The position numbers and the translations under genes were made by a program. From contig CATNEN010000010.1 in assembly GCA_950097015.1 (NCBI GenBank), positions 2,682,501 to 2,746,500 on the forward strand: a stretch of 64,000 bases of DNA. Direction: 5' to 3'. Of this stretch, positions 10,631-19,710 are shown one piece after another (position 1 is the stretch's first letter; every line of letters begins with the position of its first letter). Source of the stretch: Macrostomum hystrix. Its lineage: Eukaryota > Platyhelminthes > Macrostomidae. A model generated the notes under the pieces. That model worked only from the letters and a program-made list of their open reading frames with translations, was not told the origin of the DNA and made no database searches.

Positions 10631-12439
10631 GCTGTTTGTGGCCATATGACGCATCACACTACTTTAGAATATAATTGTGTTGTGTCCCAACTTGGACCAG
10701 ACAGCCTTACCCCACACTCTGAACAAGCAGGGAGGCTTAGCACTTCACTCCTGCTGACAACCAGAATTGCACAAATGCATAGGCTCTGGAGACTAAATGC
10801 CCTGATTCTGAACCCCACTGGAAAAAAGGATCTTGCCTTAAATTGCTGATGTGGCTGCTGGTTGCTGTCACTCTGCAGGCTTCAATTTTTTATTTATTAT
10901 GATTGTGCTCACTTAATTGTATGCTGCCCAACCACATGTCTACCTAGCCACAAGGGTGACAGCAAAGCCAACTAATAAATGTTAGGTCCAAGCACAGGGC
11001 ACTGGGGATGGGTAGCATGGTGGCTTAAGTGCCAGGGTCTTTTGAAATTGAACATCAAAACACAGCAAGAGAAAGACAGAGAGGGACAGGGTTGGCAGCC
11101 AATCAGTGTGGATGCAGGTGAGAAGGTGGTTGGGGGGTTGAGGTCTATAGTGCAGACATGGGGTAGAAAAAAGTAGGAGAGAGAGCCAGGGTAATGGACA
11201 ACTTAAATCAGAACAATTGCCTTGGCCTTGCTAAGTTGCTGCTGTATGCGCCTGCTGGTCGCTCATTGTTTATTCATGCACTGACATTCTTTTTAGCTCC
11301 AGCAAATTCAGATTTTTATGCCAAGAGATAATTGCAGCTTCTGCAGCACACTGATTTCTAAACTGCAGCTGGTGGTGATAGACATAAATGAGGCATAGCT
11401 ATGCCACTGGATCTTTGTCCCAGCACTCAAGCTCAGGTGGGTAGATATTTTCAGCTTCTTCCTTGATTCTAACTACCACTTGTTCAGTGTCATAGCGAGT
11501 TAAGCAAGGCATTGTTATTTCTAGGTCTGTAAGGGTGGTTAAGAATGGTTAAGAAAATAGATATAAAGCTAAGAATATTGCCATACAGCTAGACAGTTTT
11601 TCAGAAGCTTGCAGTGTAAATGTGCTTGCAGTTCTCTAGTCCTCTTTACTAAGCAAATCTTTATTGGGTAAGGCATAAGCAGACCCCTTCTCTAGGAAGG
11701 GATGAAATTATCAATCAAGCAACACCCAAATCTAGTGTGTGTGCATTGTGAGGTAGAGAGAAGGTTTGGGGCCTTGGCCGATAAACTATAGGCCTTCCCC
11801 CACCCGCTTATGTCTAACTTTATAACCCACTTTATTTGCTGCTCTCTCATTGGCTGAGCTAGATCGAGCCTTTGCCCCTACCCCAGGCTAAGTTTTGTCC
11901 ATCTTAAGTTCAATATTGTACATTGATTTAAATGTTGCTTTCCATTAGTAGACACTCCACTTTGACTTTAAATGCAAGTGACATATCTAGTTATTCTACT
12001 ATCTATGGTAAATACTAACAAAAAAGTATAGGACCAAGACTGCCATCAGGTGGGTGGGGGGAACTTACTGATAATCTACTATTTGATTGCTTGGTGGGTT
12101 GAAGACTAGATTGTCTGGGGTCTTGAAAAATGGTGGTTTGTAGGCAATCATATCATTTTTTCAATAATAAATTTAAAGACTCAAATCTACTCTAAGGTTC
12201 TTAAGACATTAAGTCCTTACCTGTAACTAAAAATTTCCTTTTCTGCTATGTAATTAGCTTTTTTCAAAAAAATTATTAATGCAACTATAATAAACCTATA
12301 AAGAGGTTCTATTTTGGTCCAAAATCATATTATTATTAAATGTTTTTAATTAGCTAAATGAATTTTAATGTAAATGTAAATGTTGTAAATGTAAATGTAA
12401 ATGTAAAAATTTCTGAGGCACGAAGTATATCTGTGATGC
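10631..12439. other. Gene-poor DNA with decayed fragments and the right arm of an inverted repeat
   Basis: Contains a weak continuation of the minus-strand coding remnant (to about 10850), the 11039-11164 inverted-repeat arm, and a short (TGTAAA)n-type microsatellite at about 12360-12408. Nothing else is supportable. Confidence 0.5.
11039..11164 (-). repeat. Right arm of the 124-bp inverted repeat pair
   Basis: Near-perfect reverse complement of 402-525, with sharp boundaries. Several purine-rich blocks such as GAGAAAGACAGAGAGGGACA are shared. No coding potential. Confidence 0.75.
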
Positions 12440-12721
12440 CATACATGCGCAACACCCGGCCGACCCGGCCGAACCGGCCGGGTGAAACAAGGGCCAAGCA
12501 AGGTAAGTCGCAAAAACCAATAGACCAAGCGCAAAAAAAATCAAAGGGGGGACCAAGGGACAAAAAAGGAAGGCGTGAAGAAAAGGAAAAAGGGGAGAGA
12601 AAAAGAGAGCAAATGAGAGCAAACTAAGTCGTAAATAGAGCAATGAAATGAACTAAGTCGCAAATGAGAGCAAAAACTAAGTCGCACGGCCGGCTAAGAT
12701 TTGGGAGGTTGCACATGTATG
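12440..12721 (+). mobile_element. MITE copy 2, 282 bp, 8-bp TSD
   Basis: Same family and orientation as the copy at 10373. The 5' terminus is CATACATGCGCAAC and the 3' terminus is its reverse complement with one change. The target duplication TGTGATGC is perfect on both sides (12432-12439 and 12722-12729). It is about 32 bp longer than copy 1 because a segment containing CTAAGTCGCAAATGAGAGCA is duplicated near the 3' end. Confidence 0.9.
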
Positions 12722-12729
12722 TGTGATGC

Positions 12730-14111
12730 AATAGCCTAGCCTATCAGCAAACCCTTGTTCTCTCTCCTTCAGAATGCCAAAGAAAATATCTCCCAATAAT
12801 GGCTAATTAGAAAGGAAGAATTACAGTGACCTCTCATACATTGCTTAGGGCCAATCAGAGTGGTAGTCTTTGGCAGTCTTGGACCATCACAATTAAAAAA
12901 AGCTTATCTTACCTATTAAAGTTGGGCCCCACAAGCTATTTAAGTATTAAAATTCAGCTTTATAAAAAAATTGGGCATAACCAAAATATTCATTTTTATA
13001 TATACTTGGTCACCTTTGTGACCATTACTTTACAACGTGAGGCATAGATTCATAGAATATAGAACTATAAACTAATTCTGATTAATAAAGTTGTTGATGC
13101 CAATGCATTTGAAAAGCTAATGATTAACAAGCCACCTCAACAGTTAGTATGTCTTTACAATTTTTAAAGCATTATTTATTTTAAAATATCATGACTTTTT
13201 GCTTTTAATTAAATTAAACATTTTTGACATAAATTTTCCACCATTAGCTCTCATCTTGTTTGCTGTTCAGAAGCTTCTTGTTTGTTTAGATAAGCAATTG
13301 CTTGATTCTCACTTAATAATTTGCTGCCCGCAGTATTAATTAGTTGCTAATATCTAAGTTTGTACTTTATATCATTGGCTATAGATATATATGCCATAGT
13401 TGTCCTTAGTTCCTAGAAAATCTTTACTATGTACTGCATCAGCAGCACTACAAAAAGTAGTCATAATATATAATTAGCTTAATTTAAATATAATTTTATG
13501 CTAGATTCATCATTGAATTGATTTTCATGTCTATTATTATTTGTGCATTTGTTCAAGAAATTTACAATAAGAAAAACAAAAAATAGCAAAATAAGTGACT
13601 AAGGTCGTTAATTTGTCAGCTATATCTTGTGCTTCACGGCTGCCAGAGAGTTAGTTGCACTTGTGCCATGAGTTGTTGATAGCGGCTGTAATGTTTAAGA
13701 CTGCAAGGCTTCAGCCTTGATCATACAACAGAAAATGCTCAATTCAGAGCCCCTAGCTAACCATGGTTGAAAAATTTGCCTAGGCAGATACAGTCCTCTT
13801 AGGAAATTCAAGAATGTCAGCAAGTTGAGGAATGGTGCCTCAGTCATCTGCCTTTAACAAAAAATCTATTTTCTGCTTCAGTGTCTTGACAGTAGGTGAC
13901 TGTCGTCCTGAGCATCCTAAGCCTGTCTGTCTCTAGAGCACTCGATCTAACCATATTAATGAACTGTTGAAATTCGCACAAATAGGCAAATAAGCTACGC
14001 TGGCATATATTGACTTAATACATATTTTAGGTTCTTTCATAGGTTAATAGGTTAATACATATTTCGTAGAACTTTTATCGTGAGTTTGGCCACAGACAGT
14101 TGCACATCAAC
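12730..14111. other. AT-rich intergenic DNA
   Basis: No gene is supportable. On the minus strand around 13,600-13,950 a broken frame (KTLKQKIDFLLKADD, stop, GTIPQLADILEFPKR) faintly resembles the helix-turn-helix start of a pogo/Tigger transposase, but it contains stops and I do not call it. Confidence 0.45.
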
Positions 14112-14124
14112 TAAAGTAAAATGA

Positions 14125-14443
14125 GGTTGAGGTGAAAATGAGGTTGTAGCCTAGTGGTTAGGGCGTCGGACTCACGACTTGAAGGTCGGGGGTTCGATTC
14201 CCGTCTCCACTGGAACAATTTGTGTCCTTTAGCAAGACACTTAACTCTGCATTGCTTCAGCTCACCCAGCTGTTAAATGGGTACCAGCATTAGCTGGGAT
14301 AATTGAAGGTGGGTGTGGCGTCCCCCCAGTCCATGGACTGAACAGCCGTACGCAGCCTTCAGATGCGCCGCGCAATAGCTGCGGCTGTGCTGTCGGCTGC
14401 ACATCTGACCCGATTGGGGCAGGTGTAATCAATTATCAATTAT
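14125..14443 (+). mobile_element. tRNA-derived SINE, 319 bp, 13-bp TSD
   Basis: The head has the internal RNA polymerase III promoter of a tRNA: an A-box-like TAGCCTAGTGGTTAGGG and a B box GGTTCGATTCC. It is followed by a conserved-looking body (AGCAAGACACTTAACTCTGC, then ACCCAGCTGTTAAATGGGTACC-like sequence) and a short AATCAATTATC tail. Perfect 13-bp duplications TAAAGTAAAATGA flank it at 14112-14124 and 14444-14456, the signature of LINE-driven insertion. The acceptor stem does not pair well, so the head is not a working tRNA gene. A second, older copy lies on the minus strand near 40,187-40,440. Confidence 0.9.
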
Positions 14444-14772
14444 TAAAGTAAAATGAAGAGCAGATGAAAAATAAAGAAATTGGTCTACTTTTTACCTAAA
14501 CACGCAAATACTTTTGGATCTGAAAAAATAGACTTAAAATTTTGTCTGATAAATGCTATTCAGGTGACAATTAATAACAGCACAACTTAACGCAAAAGTA
14601 CATTTCCGAGAGAACTTTTAGAAAACCCAATTGCTAGTCCTGTACAACCAGTTTTACACTGTTAGCATAGGAATGAAATATGAGCTTATGAAATCTTCTA
14701 TTCTTTTTATGCACTCAAACTACACTCGAGCTACATAGATTTTTCTAAATATTTCTAGGTTTTTGGACCATT

Positions 14773-14820
14773 ATGACAAAGGAGCCTGACTTAGAAGCCC
14801 GTTGCAATGAAACTATCATG
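14773..14820 (+). CDS. PIAS: PIAS exon 1 (start codon exon)
   Basis: Encodes MTKEPDLEARCNETIM and ends in phase 0 at a GTAAGA donor. The intron is short (176 bp). If this exon were not used, translation could start at the ATG at 15000 in the main exon. A TATAAAAG string about 40 bp before that ATG leaves that option open. Confidence 0.65.
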
Positions 14821-17564
14821 GTAAGATTTGCTTTATTGATCATGCTGGCCTTACGAGTATTTCTGTGGAGGTTTTACTGCAAACGGGTTAGTATAGCACC
14901 GTCTAAAGGATCCAATCCAGCGCAATTCAGCTATAGTTAATTTACATAGTTTTAGGTTATAAAAGGCCCAAGTCTTCCCCACCCGATTGGTTTCAGGACA
15001 TGCTGCCCAGCCTGGCGCAACACGAAGCCAGGGAGTTGTTGATCGTGCTCAACCTCGGCCACAATGGTCGCAAATTGCAACTGAAAAAGCGCCTGCTGAC
15101 CTACCTCAGCGACCGCGCAGTGCCCGCGTCAGCCCTATTGAAGTGCCGCTCGCCCAAGCTGCGAACAGCCGCTGGTAATGTGAACTTGCCTCGCATTCAC
15201 ATCTCCGGCTCTCCGCTGCCGTTCTCTGAACTGCTGGCTACACTGATGCCGCTGACGCTGCTTGTTGAAAGCAAAGCGCTGTCCGCCCAGTGCCAGCTGC
15301 TGCAGTTCAGCGTGAAGCCCGAGCACCGCAGCGCCATCGCGGCTGGCGGCCAGCTGACCCTCCGCTTCTACAATCTGGCCGGGCCGGGCGACCAGCGGCT
15401 GGACGAGTTCCCCGAGCAGCTGAGCGTGCGGCTCAATACGAAGGTGCTGCCAAGCGACCAGCTGGCCAATATGAAAGGCCGTCACGCCGGAGTGCCAATC
15501 AATCTGACTGTGCCGACCAAGACAGACGAGAGCGACGTCAACAAGCTGGCAATCATGTGGAGACAGTCGGAGCAGCAGCAGTTCTGCCTGGAGCTGCAGC
15601 TGCTCCGCTTTCGCAGCATTGACGAAGAGCTTTCAAAGATCAAGGTTGTGGCGGGAAATTCCTCTCTGCTTTTCTCCTCAGCCAGCGGCGACGGCGACCT
15701 TCAGGTGGCCTGCCAGCAGGCTTCGCTGCTCTGCCCGCTCAGCATGTCCCGCATAGCGCGGCCGGCACGCGGCTTCAGCTGCCGGCATCTGCAGTGCTTC
15801 GACGCAGTGAGCTACCTGAGCCAATACCGATTCCGACTGGACTGGCGCTGTCCGGTGTGCAATCTGCCCACCCAGCCGCGCCAGCTCTACATTGACGCAC
15901 AGTTCCAGGGCATTCTAAACTCGGCCGAGCCCGAATTTGATTTGGTCGAATTCGACAGCGCCACCTCTTGGAAGCTAATCAAGTCCGCGTCTCGCAGCTC
16001 GTCCTATGCAGCTCCGCCGCCCGGCATGAATTCAGCGGCGGCGACTTCCTCGCCCGCCACCGGTGCCATCATGAAGTGGATGTTAGCGGACTCCGAATCT
16101 GAGTCGTCCGACATGGATATCGACAACGACACCGAGTTGGCTCCGGCTCCGGCGCCAGTAGCGGCTCCTTCTGATGCGAATGTGCCTAAAATTGCTGCTA
16201 ATTACTCCGAAGCTGCAGCTGCAAGAGCGGCTCCCGCCAAGCCTGTGGCCACCACTGTTTTGCCCACCGCTGCTCCCATAGTTATAGATCTGACGCTGGA
16301 CGACGTCAAGGAGGAACCTTTAGACAACGTCATCCTCAGGCCTTCTGCGCCAGATGTCCCTGCGACTTCACTTGGCCTAGTGTCAGCTTCTAAAGAAACC
16401 GTGACGAAATTTCTTAAGGAAGGTCCATCTAATGGTTGCGCCACCTTTGCCACACGCCAGGAGCAATGGCCCGTGCAGAAGCAGCAGCAGCAGCAGCAGC
16501 CAGCTGTGTTAAATAGCAGTGACAAAAAGCAGCTGGGTATTGGCAGCCCGCAAAAGCTACTTCTGTCGCCACCGCTTTCACAGCCGCCACCACCTCCGCC
16601 GCCTCCAGCAGAGGAGGAAAATCAGCGATTTTTTCAACTTTCTCCAGCTCGTCGGGAACTGCCGCTGCCGCCACCAGTGGCCAAAGAGAAAACTGTCGGC
16701 TATTTGCAATTGCCGTGCCAGAAGCAACAGACTGAGTCAGTTACGCAGGACAAACCGGTTTATTTGCAGCTGTCAGCGTATCATCCGCCGCCGCCACGTC
16801 CGGCATCCGGCCAGACTGTCACCATCCCGCTGCCCACACCGGACGAAGTGATGCGTCGGCGGGCCAGCATTGTTTCTGCAGACGGTTCGACAAGTCGCCC
16901 GCGCTCGGCTAGTAGCGAACCGTTTCGAAAACATTCGCCATCAATCGAAGCCACTGGTCCGCGGCTCGGTCTGCAATACCCGCCGCAATCCAATCCGAGC
17001 GAGCAATCAACGTTCGCTTCTCAACGTCAGCAGCCTTCCTCGGTGGAAAGGCCGCAGTATGAGCAGCAGGCGTGGCAGCGCGGGCATCAGTGGAGGCAGC
17101 ATGAGCCACAGCGGCCAGGGCAGCAGCAGCGGTGGTGGCAGCATGGGCTACAGCGGTGGGACCATGAGCGACAGCGGCCTCACCACTCGGAATTGCAGCG
17201 GCGTCAGCACAAGGATCTGCGGCAGCAGGAACTGCAGCGGCGTCAGCACTCGGATCTGCAACAACAGGAACTGCAGCGGCGTCAGCATTTGGAACTGCAA
17301 CAACAGGAACTGCAGCGGCGTCAGCAAGAGCTGCAGCGACGTCAGCGCGAGATGCAGCGGCCCGTCGACCCTGCGGGCTCTTTAAAGCGTCGTTCAACGC
17401 CGCCTCCCCCACCGCCGCCGCCACCAGCGCCGCATCAAAGAAGCGGCACTCAGTCGCTTCTGCCGCTTCCGCCGGTTCGTTCGAACGGCACCAACGGGCT
17501 GGTCCGAGCCCCGGATAACGAGGAGAAGTCCGAAGATCTTGGAGGCTTCCATTATTGGCAGTGA
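14773..17564 (+). CDS. PIAS: PIAS-family E3 SUMO-protein ligase (two exons)
   Basis: Predicted nuclear ligase that transfers SUMO from Ubc9 to transcription and chromatin factors. The joined product is about 871 residues. A short first exon (16 codons) ends ATG|GTAAGA and joins in frame to the main exon after GGTTTCAG. Features in order: a SAP-like N-terminus (LLIVLNLGHNGRKLQLKKRL); a PINIT-like region (about residues 70-230, including LKVLP-like and VPINLTVPTK); an SP-RING/MIZ zinc finger with LLCPLSMSRIARPARGFSC, CRHLQCFD and WRCPVCN, supplying Cys and His ligands; a SUMO-interacting motif PIVIDLTLDD followed by acidic residues; and a long low-complexity Pro/Gln tail with 13-residue Q/R repeats. 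It is longer than typical PIAS proteins (about 500-650) because of that tail. Family assignment is firm; orthology to one vertebrate PIAS is not implied. Confidence 0.9.
14997..17564 (+). CDS. PIAS: PIAS exon 2 (main exon)
   Basis: Carries all recognised domains without a further intron and ends at a TGA after HYWQ. Base composition is GC-rich, like the other host exons in the window. Confidence 0.92.
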   Translation, partial: DMLPSLAQHEARELLIVLNLGHNGRKLQLKKRLLTYLSDRAVPASALLKCRSPKLRTAAGNVNLPRIHISGSPLPFSELLATLMPLTLLVESKALSAQCQLLQFSVKPEHRSAIAAGGQLTLRFYNLAGPGDQRLDEFPEQLSVRLNTKVLPSDQLANMKGRHAGVPINLTVPTKTDESDVNKLAIMWRQSEQQQFCLELQLLRFRSIDEELSKIKVVAGNSSLLFSSASGDGDLQVACQQASLLCPLSMSRIARPARGFSCRHLQCFDAVSYLSQYRFRLDWRCPVCNLPTQPRQLYIDAQFQGILNSAEPEFDLVEFDSATSWKLIKSASRSSSYAAPPPGMNSAAATSSPATGAIMKWMLADSESESSDMDIDNDTELAPAPAPVAAPSDANVPKIAANYSEAAAARAAPAKPVATTVLPTAAPIVIDLTLDDVKEEPLDNVILRPSAPDVPATSLGLVSASKETVTKFLKEGPSNGCATFATRQEQWPVQKQQQQQQPAVLNSSDKKQLGIGSPQKLLLSPPLSQPPPPPPPPAEEENQRFFQLSPARRELPLPPPVAKEKTVGYLQLPCQKQQTESVTQDKPVYLQLSAYHPPPPRPASGQTVTIPLPTPDEVMRRRASIVSADGSTSRPRSASSEPFRKHSPSIEATGPRLGLQYPPQSNPSEQSTFASQRQQPSSVERPQYEQQAWQRGHQWRQHEPQRPGQQQRWWQHGLQRWDHERQRPHHSELQRRQHKDLRQQELQRRQHSDLQQQELQRRQHLELQQQELQRRQQELQRRQREMQRPVDPAGSLKRRSTPPPPPPPPPAPHQRSGTQSLLPLPPVRSNGTNGLVRAPDNEEKSEDLGGFHYWQ
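17193..17350 (+). repeat. 39-bp coding repeats in PIAS (ELQRRQHSDLQQQ)
   Basis: Four consecutive 39-bp units encode 13-residue Gln/Arg-rich repeats, the last one shortened. They sit in the disordered C-terminal tail and extend a region already rich in CAG and CAC codons. Probably a length-variable segment. Confidence 0.85.
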
Positions 17565-18063
17565 AATGATGCACTTGTCAAGTCACTCGCCATTTCTTAG
17601 CTTTTACTTTTCCTAGCTGAGTGCAGCAGGCAAATCTTTTTGTGCTTGTTGCACATTCTACTTGCTAATTATTTTAAAGAAAGAGAGCAATCCTTTTTTT
17701 GAAGGGCGAAATCCCGATTCCTAACAGCTAGTGGTAGTGATTGAATCTTATGTAATGATTTTTTCTCGGAAGATAACTGATATGACATAATGCCTTTATA
17801 GCTGTGTATTCTCATTGCGTGTTTGTCCTTTGTAACTTACATATTTGCGTTTATTGTTTTTTACCTTCTTTCAGCAATAGCTTCAGTTCCTGTGGGAACA
17901 GAACTCCCGCCCAATCCAAATGACTCAAAATATCTCGAACCATCATGACCCACGGCATCTCAAAAAATCCTCAGGAGTCTTAAAAATTCGATGAGTTTTA
18001 TATTTGAAAAATCTGTGTGCAATCACTAAATGTACTGTGCTTCTGTTTTTTAGTTCCTTGTCT
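17565..18063 (+). other. PIAS 3' flank
   Basis: AT-rich sequence after the stop codon, presumably the 3' untranslated region and spacer. No second gene is seen. It ends where the 16-bp minisatellite starts. Confidence 0.5.
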
Positions 18064-18966
18064 GTCTTTTAATGAGAGGTTCAGTGAATGAGAGGCTCAG
18101 TGAATGAGAGGCTCAGTGAATGAGGGGCTCAGTGAATGAGGGGCTCAGTGAATGAGAGGCTCAGTGAATGAGAGGCTCAGTGAATGAGGGGCTCAGTGAA
18201 TGAGGGGCTCAGTGAATGAGGGGCTCAGTGAATGAGGGGCTCAGTGAATGAGAGGCTCAGTGAATGAGGGGCTCAGTGAATGAGGGGCTCAGTGAATGAG
18301 GGGCTCAGTGAATGAGAGGCTCAGTGAATGAGGGGCTCAGTGAATGAGAGGCTCAGTGAATGAGAGGCTCAGTGAATGAGGGGCTCAGTGAATGAGGGGC
18401 TCAGTGAATGAGGGGCTCAGTGAATGAGGGGCTCAGTGAATGAGGGGCTCAGTGAATGAGAGGCTCAGTGAATGAGGGGCTCAGTGAATGAGGGGCTCAG
18501 TGAATGAGAGGTTCAGTGAATGAGAGGCTCAGTGAATGAGAGGCTCAGTGAATGAGAGGCTCAGTGAATGAGAGGTTCAGTGAATGAGAGGCTCAGTGAA
18601 TGAGAGGCTCAGTGAATGAGGGGCTCAGTGAATGAGAGGCTCAGTGAATGAGGGGCTCAGTGAATGAGGGGCTCAGTGAATGAGGGGCTCAGTGAATGAG
18701 GGGCTCAGTGAATGAGGGGCTCATTGAATGAGAGGCTCAGTGAATGAGGGGCTCAGTGAATGAGGGGCTCAGTGAATGAGGGGCTCAGTGAATGAGGGGC
18801 TCATTGAATGAGAGGCTCAGTGAATGAGGGGCTCAGTGAATGAGGGGCTCAGTGAATGAGGGGCTCAGTGAATGAGAGGCTCAGTGAATGAGAGGCTCAG
18901 TGAATGAGAGGTTCAGTGAATGAGAGGTTCAGTGAATGAGGGGCTCAGTGAATGAGGGGCTCAGTA
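18064..18966 (+). repeat. 16-bp minisatellite (GTGAATGAGGGGCTCA), about 56 copies
   Basis: Uninterrupted array of a 16-bp unit with two main variants, GAGAGGCTCA and GAGGGGCTCA, interleaved in patterned blocks. A rarer variant has TTCAGT, and two units have TCATTG. Lies between PIAS and Shroom. Confidence 0.95.
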
Positions 18967-19557
18967 AATAGTTTATGGGGAGGGGACACAAAGAGGCCAT
19001 ATTATAATTAGCTGTAACTGGATTTTCGCTTTGTGTTGTATTTTTCCCTAATGTTAAATTTTATCATGTAAGCGTAACTGATTTCATGTGTCTCATCCTG
19101 CTCGTATGTGTTTTCATTGATAATCAAATATGATTTTCGGATAAGTTGGATTCGTACTTATTTTTTTGTCGGGTTTTATGATAGAGCTGGTGCTCCATAG
19201 TGTTTAATTATGTCGCATTTTAAGCAGGCATTAAATCTCTGTCGAGTTTATGTTTAGTTGTTCAGTCGCAGCTTTCAAACTCAGTTAAGCAGTTATTGTG
19301 TTACAACAGTTCTACTTTCATTGCTAGAGAATTACTTCGAAGCAGGAGTAAAATTGGCAGCAATTAAACTTCTCTTTTCTTCAGCTAGTGGTTTATGCAG
19401 CACCAGCCAATAATGAGCCGAATCTCAGCGGCAGCCTTGGCCCCAGATGCCACTGTTCGTGCTCTGATGCTCGCCAACTAACCCGGCTGTAACCAGAGTC
19501 TGGCAAGCAGCCAAGTGAAATCGGTTAAGAGCTTTCGCTACTCGCCTCACTGGGGCC
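18967..19557 (+). other. Intergenic DNA / Shroom 5' region
   Basis: No gene is supportable. It should contain the Shroom promoter and 5' untranslated region, but I see no convincing TATA box. An in-frame TGA occurs 39 bp before the Shroom ATG, so the called ATG is the first usable one in this exon. Confidence 0.4.
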
Positions 19558-19710
19558 ATGCCGGCCCAAATGCTTCTGCTGCAGTTCCGATTTAAGGCCG
19601 GCCTGCCGCTTGGCCTTGTGCTGGAGGACGACTGCGAAACATTCGACAGAGACGGACCAGACTTTGACGCTGGCGACAGCACCGCCATGGTTGGCGTGTC
19701 AGTGAAAGAG
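19558..19710 (+). CDS. SHROOM: Shroom exon 1 (first half of PDZ)
   Basis: 51 codons from ATG to a GAG|GTGAAA donor in phase 0. Contains the PDZ ligand-binding loop GLPLGLVLEDD. Joined to the next exon it gives VSVKEIIRGGMAHLDGK, a canonical PDZ strand. Confidence 0.8.

Noticed and set aside
13600-13960. Possible pogo/Tigger transposase fragment (minus strand)
   Set aside because: Only a short stretch resembles the helix-turn-helix region. Stops interrupt it and no terminal repeats were found.
14138-14212. Candidate tRNA gene
   Set aside because: The A and B boxes are present, but the acceptor stem does not pair and the segment is the head of a SINE with flanking target duplications.
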